This document shows, piece after piece, positions 58,801 through 64,000 of a DNA stretch of 64,000 bases; position 1 is the stretch's first letter, and every line of letters begins with the position of its first letter. Both the position numbers and the translations under genes were made by a program. The notes beneath the pieces were generated by a model. It made no database searches and was not told the DNA's origin. It was given only the letters and a program-made list of their open reading frames with translations. This stretch comes from Knoxdaviesia capensis (lineage: Eukaryota > Ascomycota > Sordariomycetes > Microascales > Gondwanamycetaceae), in assembly GCA_001510575.1 (NCBI GenBank), contig LNGK01000005.1:496001-560000 (forward strand), read 5' to 3'.

Positions 58801-60237
58801 GTCAAGCACGGCGACACAGCTGCCGTTGACCTGGTTGGACATTGCATGCTGCTCGTACAACCAGCAAAATCCGGGTGTGTGTGTGCGTGTGTGTACGTTC
58901 TTGGCTTGTTACAGACTATGCAGCCGGCGTCATCACGATAAGGCGGTGGAGGGGGGAAAGGGAAGGGAATAAACGGAAGCTGATATAGGGTGGTGGGTGG
59001 GCTTATATTGTCAAGAGTGGGTTTAGAGAGAGAGAGAGTGTGTGTGTGTGTGTGTCTGGTTGGGGGCATATGATGCCGGCCTTCTGAATCCAGAAACCCT
59101 CGCTATCTGCAACCAATATATTGGATATGAGTATGTACTGTACAGCTTTCCCCTCTATCTTCGCTTCGGAAGTACTGTACATATATCATATACATTCCTG
59201 TGGCCGTAGCAGACGTCCCATCATACCGACGTCGCCTACATCCGTGCGCTACACCACCACCAGCCAACTTGGGAATGGGCGGAAGAGAGGGCATCGCTTG
59301 AGGGTGTGCATTGGTAGGCCGGAGCAACAACAGATTCGAGGCACAGAGATTGGCCTGTGTGTGCAATGCACCACACAGGCAGAGACACAGGACAGTGCCC
59401 ACGAGCAAAGAGAGGGGAAGACGCAGATCGATTCACAGCAGGGGGGGCCCACGATGCACCTTTCGACAATTATAGTACGCTGCATGTATTCCTGTATTGC
59501 GTTGATATAAAAAATAAAATAAAATAAAAAAGGATGGTCGCGATATCAAGGTCACAACGGCATAGCGATCAGTCAAGAATGCAATTTATAACCCTGTAGA
59601 TTACATGCATATATTCGTTTCTGTTTCGCTCCTCTGCGTTGTGGTCTCTGCATGCTCTCCCCCTCTCTCTCTCTCTCTCTCATTCCCCCCTCTCTTCGGC
59701 CCCACGATGTCCGGCTGCCAAAGATGCCCACCTGGAATGCAACACTCCGCCCAGAATGACACGACAATCGGAGGAAAATAAGAAATGTAACACTGAGACA
59801 CGTCAAAAAAAAGATTGTAAAAATCCGCCTTCCCGTTTGACGCGACGCTCGTTCCTTTCATCTGGTGATATCGCGGCGATGCACATATTTTAGAGATGAA
59901 GAGGGGGGGAGGGCGGCCGCAGAAAAGGCCGCCGGGTGGTCTGTCCGCCGTCTGTGAACGACATGAATAGCGAATGCAACTTGGGACGTTGCCGGCTGGT
60001 GTTTGTTAGATGGGCTCGAAGAGCGGAAGGGGTGCATTCCAGCTGCTGGTGTTCTCCGGTTGTTTAGATGCCTGCCTCCTGCATGTCTGCGGTGGTGGGC
60101 TATCTCGGTTATCACAAGGAGGGGGACATACATGATGGGTGTACTACACGGCCTCTCTGCATGCTGCTGGCAATTATTCAACCGAGTGAGGACAGGAACT
60201 AATGTGCTGTTGGAGTAGCGATGTAGGATATATTACT
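55801..60237. other. 4.4-kb gene-free region
   Basis: No gene recognised on either strand. Contents: an A/T run near 56634-56655, (GA)n at about 56971-56988, (CT)n at about 57570-57590, (GA)n then (GT)n at 59025..59055, (CT)n at about 59661-59680, and TACTGTA heptamers at 58495, 59136 and 59173. ORFs are short and low-complexity. It may contain fragments too decayed for me to identify. Confidence 0.4.
59025..59055. repeat. Compound (GA)n(GT)n microsatellite
   Basis: AGAGAGAGAGAGAG followed directly by GTGTGTGTGTGTGTG. A typical compound simple repeat in the gene-poor end. Confidence 0.8.
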
Positions 60238-60612
60238 CTAAGACTTTCTCATGCGTGTCCGGCTATATACAGTCTCCCAAGAACTGCATCGGTGACAAGA
60301 ATCCAAAATCCATAGCTCATGCCAAAGCATCACCACCCAGAAAAACTCGACCGGGTAAGGGTCCAAGGCTTGGGCAAGACAACTGTGGAAGTCCGTCTTC
60401 CAGCCGCCACAGAAGACATAGGCCATCGCAAACTCCCAGTAGTCGGGACACCAGCCGGCCGAGGGTGCCGTCTGGCTACAGGATCAGGTTCTCGGGCTCT
60501 GGAGGCCGTTATGCGAAAACACCGGCCGGTGGCCGTCTCTATTCACGTAACGGACATCGGCGGCGAAGATTGCCTCTCGGGAAGGTAATGACTCCCGGAG
60601 TTTGTCGGCAGG
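60238..60612 (-). pseudogene. Relic of an APH-type phosphotransferase (choline/aminoglycoside kinase-like fold)
   Basis: Read on the minus strand from about 60612: ADKLRESLPSREAIFAADVR, then RPVFSHNGLQ, which corresponds to the HGDL catalytic loop. A one- or two-base shift is followed by PENLIL (the family's P-x-N-I/L). A stop and PDGTL follow, then after another shift AGWCPDYWEFAMAYVF, matching the family's (I-D-W-E)-AGxxPxYWE segment, and LAQALDPYPVEFFW. The IDWE motif itself is missing, apparently by deletion. The N-lobe is not visible. Frameshifts plus a stop within 370 bases, and Asn for the catalytic Asp in HGD, show that this is a dead fragment. Such phosphotransferases are numerous in filamentous fungi. 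Confidence 0.6.
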
Positions 60613-63600
60613 TACAAAGTCCGGGCGAGCAAGAGGATCGGTCATTTTATTTTTATAATTATTGGATTCTAAAATGGAGGTTATCTTTGTTCAAATTTAA
60701 TTTGGTTTTACAAGGAGCATTGCTTTCTCCTGGGATTCACCACCCATTGAAGGCAGAAACCATAAGAGAGTCGGCCTGCAAAGGAGCCCGGCCACTGGGC
60801 CGCAGAAGAGGCGAAATTATGAGGTGGTACTGTCTGTCTCTGTTCCTGATCGCCGCCCAAAGGGAGCGTGAGTAGATGTCACCAGGTGTGTTGTCTCTGC
60901 ATGCAAGTAGGTACTGTAGTATCACAATGTGGGGGAATGATTGCAAGTCTGTACTGTAAGCACCCTGTGTTCGGTATTGATTATTATCTTATCTGCACTC
61001 AATTGAGAAACGTCGGCCTGCATCTTGCATTTGTGCCGCGCACCCCCGCCCTGAGACACATTAAACGCAAGCGAGCGGGCGTTCCTATGCCGGATAAAAA
61101 AAGAGCTGCATCTAGAGGATCTCTCCCTCTCTCAATCTGCGTCGTTCTGCTCTCTCTCTCTCCTCGCCCCCCACGATACCTGGGATGTGTATCGCGGGCT
61201 GTACCCTTTTTTTTAGGGCGCCACCGCGGGTCGTATCGGGAGCACAAAGAAGAGGGGAAAGCTCTCCAAAGGAACAAACAAGGAACACGAGTATCCGTGT
61301 CTCCCGCCAAGTTCAGGCCGGTGGGCGGTGACGCTTGTCTCAGAGTCCCTTACATGCGGTGCCTGGAAAGTCCATCACATGCCGATGAAAAAGGGCAGAT
61401 ATCAGGGCAATCAGGGCACATACACGGAGCATTCCTGTCCTGTCCAACAACAAGAATGATCGGCAGCCGGGTCTATCCTTTTTTTTTTTTTGCCTGTGTC
61501 AGTTGTGGGGTTTTCAGGCCGAACAGAAAACGCAAGGAGCTTCTGGTGATAGAGTCGAGGGGAACTGGCTGATCGTTCTTCTTCCCTGTGGGCTTTTCTT
61601 TTCCAGGGCGTACACGTTTTTGCAAGAGTTGACCAGGACCAGGATATATGTGTCTGGGCCGCCGGCGGGAGATTTGAGGAATGCCGGGCGGCGGATGGAT
61701 ATCAATTTCATCCTAGGTATCAATTTCATCTTAGGTAAGTTTAGGTAAGAAGCGGGAAGCTTAAGACGTTAGAAGGAGGCCCAGAGAGATATCACCGTCG
61801 AGTGCTGAGCTCTTGGATATAACACGTGTGGTGGTCATATCGTTAACGAAACGACGAGTGCTTATCAAGCTGTCGGCCCGGACGACGTCTCTCGTCCGAG
61901 TGTTCGCTAAATGCCCGCTTGGAAAGCAGCCGGCTCCTATCGTCGAGACTATATTGTATAGCTGACTTCAACTAAGAACCCTCCATCCTCGTAGTGATTG
62001 GCATGCCAGACTTCACAGCCAATACTCTAGCCAATGCCACGCAACCGCCAACAACCTCCCCCCGCCTACACCTCTTCAACGACTTGCATTCCAGCCACAC
62101 CTCTCGTATCTATCATAGACTCCATGAAGATCGTCACCTCACCTGTCTTTCCCCTCCCCCTCTTCCTCCAGCTCTGCGCGCTGACCAACCGACCTTTCCT
62201 CTTTCGTCGCCAATCCGGCTTGCCTTCCATACCAACAAGGGGAGGGAGGGGCTTCACCGGTCCAGATATACGATAATGTTAATCCTGGGCTATTTTGGGG
62301 TGGTCCCTTGCAGATTGCTCGACGGCTCAATGTCAGGACCTGTGAATCTACGGTTAGAAGCGTTCCACTCGGGGTTTCTATCATTTTCTCGGTTATACGG
62401 TACATATGTGGAATCTGGTTGTCTCGCCCTCTCTTGTGTACTGTAGATCAACTATACTTACTATATGTAGACCTAATATGACCATCCCACGACTTGATAT
62501 CGCCTTATCGCCGGTTCCTTCTTCCCCTCTCTCTGAGTGTGGGTGTGATGTGTATCTTTCTGAGGACTGCAAAATTATCTCCTCGACTCCCACTCTCTGC
62601 TGTATCGACGTTGCATCTGCTAAATGCAAGATACCAGTCCGTCTCCGACCATAATATGCACCTGCTCTCATACCGCCCTTGGCTGTCCAAAGCCTCCTTT
62701 TGGGTCTCCTCCCCCGATGCACCGCAATCAGCAACAGTAGGTTCACTTCTTTTAATCACATTCCCTCCCGCAACGAGCCGCTTATCTCGCCCTCTCCCAT
62801 TCGCTCGCTGCACGTGCTGTACATATGCATTCAGATTACGCATGCAGTGTGGTGTTGCTAGCAACTCTTGGCCCAGCCACTGCATGTATTATATTGCTAC
62901 TGCAAGTGCAAAGTGCATGTATGTATCCCTGGTCCAGCCACTATCAGGTGGATGGAGGGTGCAGTAGTCGCTGCAGTCGTGACTGGCTACAGGGGTTTTA
63001 ATGTCCAAGAAGAACAAAAAAGAAAGAAAAAAAACAACGAGGGAGAAATGGCACGCACTCCCCGTCCGTGGTTCCCGTGGCTTTGATGTTTCCAACAAGG
63101 TTTATCCAGTGAGAGCAGACACCGCCTTTTGCTCAACCGTGCTTGTTGTCGTTCATGGACATCTGTGTCATGGATTTCCTGGGGAGGTCTTGATTCAAGG
63201 AATCGCCAATTCTTTCGCTTTCACAGACGGCACCAGGAACCCAGAAACAGGTCGCCCAGGGACATCCAGGCATCTCGGCCGGCTAGAGTGTGTGCAGGCC
63301 ACCACTTCCCGCGAGTTACAGTGAGTGCAGAGTGACGTGACAGACGGAAAACCAGTATCCGATGGGGGGCCCAGTTGCACAGTAACGGTAGCCTGCTGAT
63401 ACAGCGTCGACTCCATCTTTTATTCACTCGTCTTCTCACCACCGCTTCACCTATACGACGTAAATAAAAAAATTACAGGTGTGAGGTGCATATAGTAGTA
63501 GTACTGTACATACTGATAAAGTCTACGGAGGAGTAGATGCTCTCCACTCTGTAGTGGTGCGGTGGGTTCCGTAAGTCCAGAGAGCGGTTTGCTGTCTCTC

Positions 63601-64000
63601 TCGATGGCGGATAAAAATATATTGTTTGTGATACATCATCCCCAGAAAGATGAAGGCCGACTTGCGCAGACTTGGGTTTCACCGCGAGCGAGAAAGAGGG
63701 GAAAAGCCACGACGCAGGGCGGATGACTCGGTCGACAATCGCAGGATCACCGCCCACCCGACAACCTAGAGATGTTGCGTGTTGGGAGGTACGACTTACA
63801 CCTACTGTAGAGTGTATCCGTACCGCACTACACATGCATACTCCAGCCGGGCAACAGTCCTCCCCTCATTCTGCAAGATAAGCCCTGCATGTCCAATTCA
63901 TCCCCTTTCTGGCCATTTCCCCTCTCTCTCTCCCCAAAAAAGCAACCACCAAAAAAAGCTGCGACTTGCCTCAAATATCCCACCTGCATTAGTGAGAACC
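60613..64000. other. 3.4-kb gene-free right end
   Basis: No supported gene. A long plus-strand frame at 60868..61572 begins with GTG and has no domain. A CT-rich block (62030-62240) with ATGs at 62001 and 62034 could be the leader or first exon of something, but I see no family or splice continuity. TACTGTA heptamers occur at 60912, 60952, 62439, 63502 and 63803. A two-copy 18-bp tandem lies at 61701..61736. Confidence 0.4.
61701..61736. repeat. Two-copy 18-bp tandem repeat
   Basis: ATCAATTTCATCCTAGGT and ATCAATTTCATCTTAGGT follow each other directly with one mismatch. A shortened TTTAGGT echo comes after. Confidence 0.8.

Noticed and set aside
60868..61572. 234-codon plus-strand frame near the right end
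   Set aside because: It opens with GTG, has no domain or coding-like composition, includes a low-complexity Phe run from a T tract, and lacks a start context.
1..64000. CRISPR arrays, insertion sequences, prokaryotic operons, LTR elements
   Set aside because: No regularly spaced repeats, no transposase or reverse-transcriptase motifs and no long terminal repeats were seen; the gene structure is eukaryotic.

Overview
The window looks like nuclear DNA of a filamentous ascomycete (Pezizomycotina). Genes carry few, short introns (mostly 57-135 nt) with GT...CTAAC/CTGAC-like branch sites...AG. There are no operons or Shine-Dalgarno sites. Several products are typical of this group: a Zn2Cys6 regulator, an RTA1-type membrane protein, a DUF7136-like secreted protein, the STRIPAK FHA protein HAM-4/PRO45, and a LysM/GH18/WSC chitinase. 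Coding DNA is GC-rich. Intergenic DNA is rich in CT/GA/GT microsatellites and T-tracts. I cannot name the genus; Eurotiomycetes is a guess.

Left part (1-18.9 kb) is mostly housekeeping: the 5' end of a conserved protein running off the left edge, EMC1 (ER membrane insertase scaffold), a secreted six-bladed propeller, an Est1/SMG7-like RNA-decay/telomere protein, MGR2 (TIM23 translocase, five exons), the HAM-4/PRO45 homologue and a small single-pass membrane protein.

Middle part (18.9-32.6 kb) is an accessory block. It holds a Zn2Cys6 transcription factor, a truncated relic of an RTA1-family transporter, a secreted GMC oxidoreductase, a very large multidomain chitinase whose reading frame is interrupted between the GH18 and WSC halves, and a secreted, probably GPI-anchored DUF7136-type protein. 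All intact members lie on the minus strand. The block points to surface, carbohydrate and oxidative functions; it could be a worn metabolic or cell-wall cluster, but that is inference.

Right-centre (35-53 kb) returns to housekeeping: the sirtuin HST2, a tiny mitochondrial-type protein, a secreted 5'-nucleotidase-like phosphoesterase, the mitochondrial amidotransferase subunit A (HER2/GatA), the splicing factor PRP38, a 76-residue cysteine-rich protein with two exons, and COX16. Four products are predicted to act in mitochondria (MGR2, the 85-aa protein, HER2, COX16).

The right end (53-64 kb) has no intact gene that I can recognise. It contains two decayed kinase-fold genes: a fungal protein-kinase-like family member (about 53.9-55.8 kb, plus strand) and an APH-type phosphotransferase (about 60.2-60.6 kb, minus strand). 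It is rich in microsatellites and in a recurring TACTGTA heptamer. Spliced models below were built by hand from splice consensus, phase and family conservation; none was checked by alignment or RNA data.
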